Assembly (NCBI GenBank): GCA_001969505.1 | Contig: LSSK01001107.1 | Location: 1 to 16,921 of the forward strand | Direction: 5' to 3' | Length of the DNA: 16,921 nt | Source: Zancudomyces culisetae | Taxonomy: Eukaryota; Kickxellomycota; Harpellomycetes; Harpellales; Legeriomycetaceae | In this document: positions 1-8,355 of the stretch, one piece after another | Layout: every line of letters starts with the position of its first letter | Numbering within the stretch: position 1 is the stretch's first letter | Program-made: the position numbers and the translations under genes | The notes under the pieces: generated by a model | What the model was told of the DNA's origin: nothing | The model's database searches: none | Seen by the model: only the letters and a program-made list of their open reading frames with translations

Positions 1-617
1 CCGCCGCTGCAACTGCCAAGGCGGCCACAAAGTTCCATCCAGGAAGCCAGGCACACATTACTTGCAACTCAGGAGCCTCACAATATATTTTGGGATTCCA
101 GACCGAGAGTGCTCAGGCCGCAAGAGTCTTGGCTCATCATTTGGGAACTGGAAAAAACCTCAAATGGATGACTTCTAGTGGATTCCCACTCATCAACACC
201 TCCATTAAAACCGGTGCTTCAGTATTCGCCTTCCCTTGTGTCTACTCTGATGCCTCCATGCTCGCTGTCTCTGTCGCCACCTCCAACGACCTCATCGCCT
301 CAACCACTAAACAAGTTGTTGACCAACTCAAGGCTACTGCCTCATCCATTGATGATGTTGCTGCCTCCCGCGCAGTCGCAAACACCAAGATGGCTGCTTA
401 CCAAGCATTCGAATCTGCTGGATCCCTCCGTTCGTCATTGGTAGAAATGGTCACCTCCCAGAACGCCACATCGCTCGCTGATGTTGCATCTGCCTACGAT
501 TCCCTCAACGCCAGCTCTGTGTCCGCATTGGCTTCCAAGACCTTCAATGCTAAGCCTGTTGGTGTTTCTCTAGGAAATGCCCAATCCGTTCCTTACCTCG
601 ACACACTTGGCTTCTAA
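1..617 (+). CDS. QCR2: Cytochrome b-c1 complex subunit 2 (QCR2), 3' part
   Basis: C-terminal 204 residues of ubiquinol-cytochrome c reductase core protein 2, a matrix-side, peptidase-M16-like subunit of respiratory complex III. It supports assembly of the complex and is not expected to be catalytic. The frame is open from base 3, so the gene enters from the left and the start codon is outside the window. Codons before base 90 (reading AAATAKAATKFHPGSQAHIT) are coding too, so neither the TTG at 90 nor any later ATG is the start. Family-like features are the Ala/Ser-rich helical C-terminal lobe, the stretch TSIKTGASVFAFPCVYSD and the closing YLDTLGF. Codons are strongly C-ending and the DNA is visibly richer in G+C than the other genes here, as expected of a highly expressed gene under translational selection. 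No intron is seen. Recognition is from family memory. Confidence 0.87.
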   Translation, partial: AAATAKAATKFHPGSQAHITCNSGASQYILGFQTESAQAARVLAHHLGTGKNLKWMTSSGFPLINTSIKTGASVFAFPCVYSDASMLAVSVATSNDLIASTTKQVVDQLKATASSIDDVAASRAVANTKMAAYQAFESAGSLRSSLVEMVTSQNATSLADVASAYDSLNASSVSALASKTFNAKPVGVSLGNAQSVPYLDTLGF

Positions 618-1719
618 TTTACTTTTTTTAATCTTTTTTTATATTCAATCAAAATCAATCTAATAAACAAATACATAAAATAACTCGGACTCTTACAGCC
701 CGAGACCATGCAGCCTTATTCAGGATTGGGTGGTTTAATATCTTTGATTTTTCTATATCGTTGGGTTTTTCCTGTAGCACACAGTTCAGTACAGTTGGCT
801 TTTCCTGTCAGGTTGCGGAGAACAACCTTCATCAAGGCACATTATCAAATCAAGCGCAATCTCAGGAATGAATGAGTCAAAAGATTTATTTTGATTGGGG
901 TTGCTTATTTTTCTTGCAAAGAGTACGGATAAGTAGAAGTTTGCCTAAAACTCTTAATCCAGGACGACGGTAACTTTTTTTTTTAGTTTTGGTTAATATT
1001 GGTATTGATATTAGTATTAACATCATCATTACATTAATTTGGCAAATAAAAGACGCATAAAACATTCTAGTATCTACCCGTTAATAGTGTCATACATATA
1101 CATAACCAAACTGGGGAGAGTACAAATATTGATTACCAATACTGCAGTATTGCAGCTTTGTTTGAATTGAATAAAAATAAGCCCATCTCCCAACAATTAC
1201 GCGGGTAATACTCAAAATGATATCTTTTTAAACTGGACAAACTAGGAAGGTATGAGTATAAAAAAAACAGAATGGCTTTTCGAAAATCGGAAAAGTGGAA
1301 AGCTAAAAGTGACTAAAATAGAATCAAACAAACAAATATGCAATAAACGAAAAATAATAATGCTACTAGTGGGAAAAAAAGACATTGGGGGAAGTAGAGA
1401 TAAAAGAAGTAGGAGCTAAGAAGAAGAAACAAAAGTAAGGAATGAAAATGAACCAAGAGAAATATATAAGTAGTGGGTCGGCTTTTCCCCTCCACTTCCT
1501 TTTGATCTATCTTTTCTCGTATCACTTGTTTGTATTAAAATAATAATAAAGATACAATTGAATAAAGTATTTATTATATCAACGGTAAGTGGTTTCACTC
1601 TACAATAAAATATCATTGATGTTTTATTATACTTTCTAGGTATGTTGAGTTTGGTGATAGTTGCTAAACACATATTTGTGAATGTTTTGTGGAATAGAAC
1701 TTGGAAATAGTCAAAAAAA
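618..1719. other. Intergenic spacer, QCR2 to the 1720 gene
   Basis: About 1.1 kb without a convincing gene. The first ~70 bases are T-rich and then A-rich, with AATAAAC near 662, and fit the QCR2 3' UTR and polyadenylation region. A weak hairpin (CTCGG and CCGAG, 5 bp) lies near 684-704. TTTTTCCTGT (near 765) and CTTTTCCTGT (near 800) are a loose direct repeat. From about 1300 to 1450 the + strand is purine-rich, which creates spurious minus-strand frames full of Phe and Leu. Nothing else is recognisable. Confidence 0.6.
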
Positions 1720-2202
1720 ATGGTTCAAAGCATCAAGTGGGCAGTAGGGTTATTAGGATTGGGATTTATGTATTCAGTACAGTCAAAAGTTGATATTAGT
1801 CTCAAACGAACAGGTGATGCAGCGTTAGAACATAGGATTGCTATAAACGTGGATGGTGTTGATTCAGGAATATTACTTCAACCATATGTTGTAGATCAGA
1901 ATATTGCTAAAGATGCTGTTGAAAATGTTTTTCCAGCTATTGAAGGTAATAAACCCCGTACAGATATTCGTTCAGCTACACGGTATGGTAAGACAGGAGT
2001 CATAACTTCAACATCAGGCGTGCAAGCTCTTAAAGGGGGGGCTAGTGCATGGATCGAAATTGCAAGTGGAGCAGGTCAACCAGTCGAGGAAGAAACTAAC
2101 ACTTACCCAATTGGTAAAATTAGGTGTGCTAGTTTATCTGATGGTAGTGTGGAATGCAATGTGCTCGAGTTGCCCAGTTTTAAAGTGATACCACCTCCAT
2201 AA
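1720..2202 (+). CDS. Hypothetical small secreted or ER-lumenal protein
   Basis: 160 residues, family not recognised. The ATG follows an A-rich leader (TCAAAAAAAATGG) with a good fungal context; an in-frame TAG lies just upstream, so the start is secure. Residues 1-22 look like a signal peptide: a single Lys, then the hydrophobic stretch WAVGLLGLGFMYSV, with plausible cleavage after VQS. The remainder is hydrophilic and apparently beta-rich, with no second membrane segment and no ER-retention tail. Two cysteines eight residues apart (IRCASLSDGSVEC, about 135-147) could close a disulphide hairpin. The C-terminus ends in Pro-Pro-Pro. Codon use is AT-leaning like the neighbouring genes. It lies 303 bp upstream of FPP synthase on the same strand, but nothing links their functions. 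A possible spliced alternative C-terminus is given in the findings. I considered ER membrane complex subunit 10 and found no supporting motif. Confidence 0.7.
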   Translation: MVQSIKWAVGLLGLGFMYSVQSKVDISLKRTGDAALEHRIAINVDGVDSGILLQPYVVDQNIAKDAVENVFPAIEGNKPRTDIRSATRYGKTGVITSTSGVQALKGGASAWIEIASGAGQPVEEETNTYPIGKIRCASLSDGSVECNVLELPSFKVIPPP

Positions 2203-2505
2203 GTATAAGATTAATGATCATTAATACCTGAGGTTGAAAGCACAGGTGAAGGTGAAAATTATGACAAAGTTGACATTAAAATTATTTCTCATTTTTTGGG
2301 TAGTTTATTTGATTCATATTGATTTTACGTTTATTTGTTTACCCTAAAAATAAAATCGATTAACACAAAAAAAAATAAATTACAATCCTTACTTTGCTCA
2401 ACAATCATTTATTTACTACTTTATTTCTTTCTTTTATTATCTGGAGATAATCCAAAGTTGTTGAAAAAAATAAAATAATAAACAAAGCATCCACGAAACG
2501 ATAAA
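2203..2505. other. Intergenic spacer upstream of FPP synthase
   Basis: About 300 bp. The first 120 bases hold a stop-free stretch in the same frame as the preceding gene (ending TGA at 2320-2322), rich in Glu, Lys and Asp codons; see findings. The rest is AT-rich, with TTATTTCTTTCTTTTATTAT near 2420, and presumably carries the FPP synthase promoter and 5' UTR. No clear TATA box or other site is defined. Confidence 0.5.
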
Positions 2506-3790
2506 ATGACAAAACAGGAATTCATAGCCTCTTTGGAAAAATTGCTGGAATTTGTCGAGCAGGACATGAAATTGTTCGAAGCAACCCCCGAAATGATTGA
2601 TCGGGTTAAGCATGTAAGGCCCTTCTCCTTTCGATATTCTTACAAACTGCATTTTCCTTGTACAATGTACTAAAACATACCTTACTTTGTTAAAGATGAG
2701 GGAGAAAGGAAGGAGGAATATTTACAGTACACCTTTGCGTTTATATCAAAATAGGTTGTTTCGTACAATATTCAAGGTGGAAAAATGAACAGAGGTCTGG
2801 CCGTTGTTGAATCAGTGGAATTGTTGATGGGTGATCAGTGCACACCTGAAATCAAAGAAAAGGCAATCATACTGGGATGGTGTGTAGAATGGGTAAAGTG
2901 CTAGGCTATTATCACCCATAAAATGAGAAACATGATCTAATAACGACACCAAGCTTATGAAAATAAATATTGATATATACTTGTAGTTGCAAGCATTTTT
3001 CCTTATTGCTGATGATATCATGGACGACTCCCCAATGAGACGAGGAAATCCATCATGGTTCAAAAACCCAGGAATCGGAATGATCGCAATCAATGACTCA
3101 TTTATCATGGAGGCGCTAATATATCGTATATTAAAACGATATTTCAGGGATCAACCATACTATTTGGACTTGCTAGAGCTATTCCTGGAAGTTAGTTACC
3201 AAACCGAGTTGGGTCAAATGGTAGATTTGATCACAGCACCAGAAGATTCAGTTGATTTGAGTCGGTTTTCGCTGGACAAGCACACTTTTATTGTCAAGTA
3301 CAAGACAGCATTCTACTCATTTTATCTGCCTGTTGCTCTTGCATTCCATGTCTGTGGGTTTAAATCTACTGAAACTGATCCAAAAAAGAACGTGTTCGAA
3401 ATTGCAAAATCTATTCTTGTCCCAATGGGAATTTACTTCCAAGTTCAAGATGACTACATAGATTTATATGGCGATCCAAGCCTTACTGGTAAGATAGGAA
3501 CAGACATCAAGGACAACAAGTGCTCATGGCTAATAATCATGGCACTTTCCAAGGCTTCTGAGCAACAACGTCAATTGCTTGATACTCACTATGGAAGAAA
3601 ATCAGATGCTGATGAGCAAGTGGTTAAGCAAATCTACAAAGAGTTGGATGTGAACAGTATCTTTGTCAACTACAGCCAAAAGACAGAGCTAGAGCTATCT
3701 ACCCTAATCGAAAACACCAAATCGTTTGATCCCAAAGTTTCTGCAGTGCTAAACAACTTTTTCTCCAAGATCTCAAACAGAAAGAAATAG
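2506..3790 (+). CDS. ERG20: Farnesyl diphosphate synthase, three exons
   Basis: Condenses isopentenyl diphosphate with dimethylallyl and geranyl diphosphates to make FPP for sterols, dolichol, ubiquinone and protein prenylation; cytosolic homodimer. Exons: 2506-2613, 2755-2892 and 2987-3790, both introns in phase 0, giving 349 aa (yeast enzyme about 352). Visible motifs: substrate-binding GGK-MNRGL at 44-51; first aspartate-rich motif DDIMD at 91-95, preceded by Phe86-Phe87 at the -5/-4 chain-length positions, which fits an FPP-length product; TELGQMVDLITAPED; FIVKYKTAFYSFYLP; second motif DDYID at 237-241; IGTDIKDNKCSW near 253-263. All key catalytic residues are present. The ATG at 2506 is the first after an in-frame TAA at 2479. 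The large open frame from 2987 begins at a splice acceptor, not a start. The gene converges on PPM1 with a 77 bp gap. The symbol follows yeast. Confidence 0.94.
2614..2754 (+). other. FPP synthase intron 1
   Basis: 141 bp, 5' GTAAGG and 3' ATAG, phase 0. It contains TACTAAA at 2668-2674, close to the yeast branch-point consensus though far (80 nt) from the acceptor. Placement is fixed by protein homology: residues KH join VVSYNIQGGKMNRGL across it. Confidence 0.88.
2893..2986 (+). other. FPP synthase intron 2
   Basis: 94 bp, 5' GTAAAG and 3' TTGTAG, phase 0, with a CTAAT-type branch site near 2937. Removing it joins GWCVEW to LQAFFLIADD, the expected uninterrupted run before the first aspartate-rich motif. 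Confidence 0.9.
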
Positions 3791-3867
3791 TTTAACATTA
3801 TCTGATCTATTATTTTTTATTTCATTATTACATTATTAATAACCATTCATCTATTTGGCAATTAACC
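3791..3867. terminator. Shared convergent 3' region of FPP synthase and PPM1
   Basis: The 77 bp between two converging stop codons is almost entirely A/T, with TATTATTTTTTATTTCATTATT on one strand and AATAAA-type sequence on the other. Both genes probably end transcription and are polyadenylated here or inside each other's 3' ends, so overlapping antisense 3' UTRs are likely. No hairpin is involved. Confidence 0.5.
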
Positions 3868-5022
3868 CTAATAAAATTTGACTTTGTCGAATTCTGAACA
3901 TAAAAAGTCCTTTTTATCGGAATCACAGCTCGTGTCATTGATTTTAAACGAAAACAAAAAGCAATAATGCTTAAGAAGCAGCTCCAGCTCTTCAAACTCA
4001 TCAACAATCTCAAGTCTTTTCGTTCGTTGTAGTTCAGTCATCGGAACTCCTCTTGTATAATATTCCCACAAATCGATTACTTTCACGGAATCCCACCCTA
4101 AATCCAGGTACCGTTTTCGCTGAGAATTAATATCTGGGCAACCCTCGAGTCCGTTCAGCTCAATTCCGTAGTTATCCCGCAAATTTACGACCATCCGCTG
4201 TCCAAAAGGATCAAAAGGATGGATCATATCGTACGTCAACATGGCTACAACGCTATGTATACTATCAGTTATCCAATTTAGTATCTTTTGTGTATATTGG
4301 GGCTTCAAGTACACCAACAGACACTCCGACAGTATCAAAGTCGGGATGCTGCTATCATATCCATATTTGCAGAGCTTATCAACTATTACTGTATCGAATT
4401 CACGCAAATCCCCTGATATAATACAATAATCACTGCTATCCAGCTCACAAATTTCTCCATTTTCGGTTTTAACACATTGTACTTCATCTAACACATCGAA
4501 TAGCTGCCTATTCTTGTTTATTATCCCTATCTTTGCCTGTGTTACGGTCGGGAAGTCTACTTCAAAGTACTTTTTCGCTACAAGTCCCTTATCCTGTTTC
4601 AGAATGAAATATGCTGTATCAAAGCCAGCGCCTAGTGATAGTATTTGGCATTCCTTTGTTCCAATCTCACTACATTTCGATATAAACTGCGCCAAAATAC
4701 TCTGAACGCCTGTAAACCTTAAATATGTTCCCACATTCATTATTGGAAATCTTTTTTGGCTACTTTTTCTGCTTCCTCTTCGCTTGTTCAACATCCCAAG
4801 CTCCAATATTGAGCTATTTATACTATGTCTGGGCGTGGAATTTGATTGGAATCCGATATTACTTCCAATAGACTGATCTGTTTCCTCGGGTTCGTGTGCT
4901 CCCGTAAAAAACTTGACATAGTTATCTACTATATATCCCTTTTCGTGCGCACTGAGCCGGCTTTGTGCCGCCTGCTCACATGTCTTTATTATAGGTATAT
5001 CTCTGGTCTTTTCTGCCGGCAT
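3868..5022 (-). CDS. PPM1: Leucine carboxyl methyltransferase (PP2A methyltransferase)
   Basis: SAM-dependent enzyme that methylates the C-terminal leucine carboxylate of the PP2A catalytic subunit, controlling which regulatory B subunits assemble; cytosolic. 384 aa, no intron. Motifs: SAHEKGYIVDNYVKFF at 24-39 (family KGY..D.YVK-F block); NVGTYLRFTGVQSIL near 96-110; SAM-binding LSLGAGFDTAYF at 128-139; acidic EVDFP at 154-158; SGDLRE near 203-208; SECLLVYL at 232-239. The catalytic and cofactor-binding framework looks intact. Between the KGY and NVGTY blocks there is a Ser/Asn/Thr-rich stretch ending in Lys/Arg (about 45-92), longer than in the human or yeast proteins as I recall them, so it is probably a disordered insert. 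There is also a charged C-terminal tail. The next gene on the same strand, COA4, lies upstream of it, but 714 bp separate them, so they are not co-transcribed in any obvious way. Confidence 0.9.
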   Translation of the reverse strand: MPAEKTRDIPIIKTCEQAAQSRLSAHEKGYIVDNYVKFFTGAHEPEETDQSIGSNIGFQSNSTPRHSINSSILELGMLNKRRGSRKSSQKRFPIMNVGTYLRFTGVQSILAQFISKCSEIGTKECQILSLGAGFDTAYFILKQDKGLVAKKYFEVDFPTVTQAKIGIINKNRQLFDVLDEVQCVKTENGEICELDSSDYCIISGDLREFDTVIVDKLCKYGYDSSIPTLILSECLLVYLKPQYTQKILNWITDSIHSVVAMLTYDMIHPFDPFGQRMVVNLRDNYGIELNGLEGCPDINSQRKRYLDLGWDSVKVIDLWEYYTRGVPMTELQRTKRLEIVDEFEELELLLKHYCFLFSFKINDTSCDSDKKDFLCSEFDKVKFY

Positions 5023-5506
5023 TGAATTTAACTCTTTTTTAGCTACTTGGCCTTGGTTTGAAGTTAAATTTGTATGTTTGTTTTAAAACTAAGGGTTTTC
5101 TTTTGGTAATTATATTACTATTTTTGTTTGGCAAAATGAATTTGTAAACAATGGTTATAAAGCTCGAAAATAGTAAAAACAGCCCAGGTAATAAAACCCA
5201 GAACCAGCGGGAAAGCAGAAATCAAAAGACCAGGCTACTCCATTTTTGCGGACCCAATCACGTTCAGCATCCGAGACTTGCTTTTTTTTAACACTGAAAT
5301 ACACAGTTGGTGTCAAATGTTAGATTTAGACGTCATTATTAGTAAGTAGCTCGCGCTAGAAGCACAGTGCTCACCAGTCAGGTAAAAGTTTGATGTTACT
5401 ATATTGAAAAAAACTAGAGGAAGTTAACACACAATACAAACACTACCCTATTAGTGTTGCTTTCATCTTTCATGTACAGAATAGCAAATAGAGCTCCGAT
5501 TCTGAC

Positions 5507-5529
5507 TGGTATCCATCCTACCGATACCA
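5507..5529. repeat. Short perfect inverted repeat, 7-bp arms
   Basis: TGGTATC and GATACCA flank a 9-nt spacer, CATCCTACC. It lies about 480 bp upstream of the PPM1 start and about 210 bp beyond the COA4 stop. It could be a dimeric regulator site or an RNA hairpin in the COA4 3' region, but arms this short also occur by chance. Confidence 0.4.
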
Positions 5530-5721
5530 TAATAGTAAACGATATCTCTTTTATGTATTTTCTGTAATATTATAGAGTTTCTTGTTTTACAATTCTAGTA
5601 CTCTGAACTACAGTAATATTCGCAAGAGAAAAACAACATAAAGGGTTCAAACAGTTTCTATTTACGACTTACTACATTCTATAAAATAAAAATAAAAATG
5701 AAGACAGAATGCCGATACATA

Positions 5722-5736
5722 AGGGGGAGGGGGGGA
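5722..5736 (-). repeat. C-rich tract immediately after the COA4 stop codon
   Basis: On the + strand this reads G5-A-G7 (5723-5735); on the COA4 sense strand it is C7-T-C5 beginning one base after TAA. Such runs are rare in this AT-rich window. It could be a target for poly(rC)-binding proteins or simply a homopolymer expansion. Confidence 0.6.
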
Positions 5737-5943
5737 TTAATTCCGATTGTGATTCATGTAATTGTCCATACAATCCTTAAACGCTTTTAGCTCTTTTGTG
5801 CACTTTCTCCAGTCCTTTGTGTCGAATTTGCATATCAAGAGTGCCTCGTTCTCCTTGTGGCATCCTGTTCGTCTGATTCGTGCATCCCATTCGTCTTCTT
5901 CATCGTCTTCAATTTGTATATTTTTGTTTTGAATATCCGACAT
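5737..5943 (-). CDS. COA4: Cytochrome c oxidase assembly factor COA4 (twin CX9C)
   Basis: 68 aa protein of the COA4/CHCHD8/Cmc3 family, a mitochondrial intermembrane-space factor for cytochrome c oxidase assembly that is imported through the Mia40 disulphide relay. The cysteines are at 28, 38, 48 and 58, giving CX9C-X9-CX9C exactly. The family block DEWDARIRRTGC is followed by the TKDWRKC and FKDCM strings characteristic of COA4. The N-terminus is acidic (IEDDEEDEWD), without a cleavable presequence, as expected for this import route. Single exon; length is normal for the small fungal members. The start codon is 439 bp from the divergent ASCC1-like start, so the two share an upstream region. 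On the transcript, the stop codon is followed after one base by an unusual C-rich tract. Confidence 0.92.
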   Translation of the reverse strand: MSDIQNKNIQIEDDEEDEWDARIRRTGCHKENEALLICKFDTKDWRKCTKELKAFKDCMDNYMNHNRN

Positions 5944-6382
5944 GTTTTCTCATATACTAAAATATTGTTATTTTATAAAGCGAAAACAAGATAATAACTG
6001 TGATGTCAACACGCAACAGGAAAAAAAAAAAGCAGCTTTAAATCGGAAATGCACTGAAGTCTTGCTTGGCCTGTTGATTTTCCTGTTCACTGGCATAAAA
6101 ATCGCATGGTTTTTCTTTTTGGTGAGCTTTAGTTATCAACCTCTGCCTTTTTTTTTGATCCAGTAAAAATCCGATAAAAGATAAATGTCTGATTCACAAA
6201 TCCAATAGTTACAATCAAGCAATCCCCATCATACTTTTAAGCCAAAAACAAGAAAAAATAGCAAACACGCTCTATATACTTTTAAACAAAGAAGCTGGCT
6301 GGCCAATCTGCTGTGAACCAGTAGTACCCATCTATATAATAAAAGGTAAAAAATATACACAAAACACATTTACAAATACAGG
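5944..6382. promoter_or_regulatory. Divergent promoter region, COA4 and ASCC1-like gene
   Basis: 439 bp between two divergent start codons. Near the ASCC1-like gene are CCAAT at 6303-6307 and TATATAAT at 6333-6340, about 45 bp before the ATG, plus TATATA at 6273-6278 and another CCAAT at 6202-6206. These are short motifs in AT-rich DNA, so their use as TATA or HAP-complex sites is only suggested. The COA4-proximal part has an A10 run near 6020. No transcript start can be fixed from sequence. Confidence 0.4.
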
Positions 6383-7489
6383 ATGGATAAAGTATACATA
6401 CATACTGAAGAAGAAACGATAATAGATAAAGGGTATAGCATTGTTGAGCTAGACGGAAAAAAGTATCGGGTAAAAACAACGAATTCACAGGGAACTTCAG
6501 TTTTACCAAAGCTCACAGGGATCAACAAGGGCTCCAAAAGTACAAAAACATCAAAAATTGTAAGTGAGGTGCTGTACATTCCCATATCAACACAGGAGAG
6601 CGTGTTCCAAGAAAAAGTTTTTGATCCGGTGTATCCAAGCAAAAAGTTAAAAGAATTTGTTGAAGAACTGGTTGATTTTACAGTAGACCAAGATAACGAA
6701 ACCATTGAACTTACAGGGACAGTTGAAAGTATTCAAATGGCAAAGAGCAAGATGATAAATTTGGCAGCCAGGCATGCCAAAAAACTATCATATACCCACT
6801 TTATTTCTTTTCCGATCCAAACCAATAGTGTTCGGTTGTCTATCGAAAAGATTCAGCAGGATATAATAGAAATGGGCATCCCAGATATAGACGCACGAAA
6901 CAACAGTTTTATTAAAAAGGAGAAGCTGCACTTTACACTAGGAATGCTGGCCCTACCCAACAGTGCATATGTAGAAAAGGCTGCCAGTATTGTATCAGAA
7001 CTGAAAACTGTTTTGTACAGAGAATTAAACAATGCGCCTTTACAAGTAGATATCAAAGGGTTGGCAATTATGGGTCCAAAAGATTCAAAGGTTGGAAGTG
7101 TATTATATGCCAAAGTGAAGAATAACGAAAATGGTATCAGGATGCTACATATTTGTGAGTTGATAAGAGCTGAATTTTATAAGGCAGGGTTGTTACTAGA
7201 AAGCGATAAAAACAAGCGGCTGCTACTGCATGCCACAGTCATCAATACTAGATACAATAGGAATAACAGTAGCAACGATAATGCTAAAACCTTGTTGAAT
7301 GCTGAAAATAATGGCGTTGGAGGGGGGCGAAATTCGAATACATCCCGTACAAACTTTTCCCAGGTATTGGATACATACAAAGATGTGGATATTGGCTCTT
7401 GTATTCTAAAAGAGCTACAGATAGCGAAAAGATTCAAGTTCAATGAGGATGGGTCATATTTTAGTGAGGGTACATTACAACTTCCTTAG
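6383..7489 (+). CDS. ASCC1: ASCC1-like protein: KH-like region plus 2H phosphoesterase domain
   Basis: 368 aa, single exon, homologous to activating signal cointegrator 1 complex subunit 1 (AKAP7/2'-5' RNA-ligase-like 2H superfamily). In animals ASCC1 partners the ASCC3 helicase in transcription and alkylation-damage repair; the fungal role is inferred. Residues ~60-128 align in position with the KH domain (VSEVLYIPIS ... TIELTGTVESIQMAKSKM), but the canonical GxxG loop is absent. The 2H domain runs from ~135 to the end: THFISFPI at 138-145, first HxT motif LHFTLGML (His183, Thr185), LYAKV near 241, and second HxT motif LLHATVINT (His283, Thr285). Both catalytic HxT motifs are intact, so phosphoesterase activity is possible. 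An Asn/Ser/Gly-rich loop (about 292-325) interrupts the C-terminal part. Family identification is confident; naming it the ASCC1 orthologue is a little less so. Confidence 0.85.
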   Translation: MDKVYIHTEEETIIDKGYSIVELDGKKYRVKTTNSQGTSVLPKLTGINKGSKSTKTSKIVSEVLYIPISTQESVFQEKVFDPVYPSKKLKEFVEELVDFTVDQDNETIELTGTVESIQMAKSKMINLAARHAKKLSYTHFISFPIQTNSVRLSIEKIQQDIIEMGIPDIDARNNSFIKKEKLHFTLGMLALPNSAYVEKAASIVSELKTVLYRELNNAPLQVDIKGLAIMGPKDSKVGSVLYAKVKNNENGIRMLHICELIRAEFYKAGLLLESDKNKRLLLHATVINTRYNRNNSSNDNAKTLLNAENNGVGGGRNSNTSRTNFSQVLDTYKDVDIGSCILKELQIAKRFKFNEDGSYFSEGTLQLP

Positions 7490-8133
7490 GGTTTGAGAAG
7501 TGATGATAAGAGAAAGAAGGGGATGGGGGTGGGGATGAATACCAGTGACAGTTCTTAAGCCTGGGTATGTATTTTGTGTTGTGTTAGATACATCCTTCTG
7601 GCAAAGGAAGTTTATAGTCGCATACTGACCTTGTTATATTGCTAGGGCTTAATTTACTGTACTGGTTGAAGCACGTTTTGTTGATTTCACTCGATGCAAT
7701 GCACGCATATAATTTATAGCCGTGTAGACTTTAACACGCTTTTTTCTATTTTGTTATTCAGTATATCTATACATTGCTTTAAAATCTAGGACTGATTGTT
7801 TTGCTTTATAGCTATGGATTTGATGGTTTTGTTCATTGGACAAAAGGATAGATATTCTCAAACGCGAGTAATCGATAATGCACACCTCTGTGTTTAACTA
7901 CACCATTTCCGCTTGTATTATTATTTTTTGTTTCGTTGGCAAACTGTTAGTCAGGGACAGTCATTTGCGCAGATACGCAATATTCTGGGAAATGACATCC
8001 TTTTTTTTAAACAATAACCGTGTAAAAGTACCCTTAATCCATATATCTAGTCGGTGGCTTAATATTAACAAAGGGTTTACAAATACACGCAATTCCAACC
8101 GCAAGACATAGCATCACTAACTTTTCTTTTTCC

Positions 8134-8160
8134 CGTTTTGACCACGTTTTGACCCCCCCC
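8134..8160. repeat. Tandem CGTTTTGACC pair followed by a C tract
   Basis: CGTTTTGACC occurs twice, separated by one A (8134-8143 and 8145-8154), and the second copy runs into a C8 homopolymer. The period is 11 bp. A duplicated site for a regulator is conceivable; replication slippage is the simpler reading. Confidence 0.5.
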
Positions 8161-8355
8161 TTTTTGAAACATTAATTGTATCTATTAGGTGAAAAGTTCG
8201 GCTAAGCTAAAAATTCAGTTAATATTAAGATTTTATATAACACTTTGATTCCAGAAAATAAATAACAAGAAACTATACCTAAACATTATGTTCTTTCAAG
8301 TATTTATGTAGATATAATTTGGTATGACATGACAGGTCAATCGGGGTTCAATTCA

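Larger units (their letters stand above)
5023..5736. other. Intergenic spacer between PPM1 and COA4
   Basis: 714 bp, bounded by the PPM1 start and the COA4 stop. It should hold the PPM1 promoter (right to left) and the COA4 3' UTR. A perfect 7-bp inverted repeat, TGGTATC and GATACCA with a 9-nt spacer, lies at 5507-5529. A C7-T-C5 tract (on the COA4 strand) follows directly after the COA4 stop. No open frame of note and no RNA gene were recognised. Confidence 0.6.

Noticed and set aside
5942-6166. 74-codon + strand frame overlapping the COA4 start
   Set aside because: It lies in the shared promoter of COA4 and the ASCC1-like gene, is dominated by A and T runs, and has no family signal.
7500-7630. 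Possible C/D box snoRNA (GTGATGAT near 7500, CTGA near 7625)
   Set aside because: No terminal stem brings the boxes together, there is no internal C'/D' pair, and the two boxes are too far apart to be convincing.
7878-8111. 77-codon + strand frame with a hydrophobic start
   Set aside because: No recognisable motif, poor composition and no supporting context; length is within chance for open frames.
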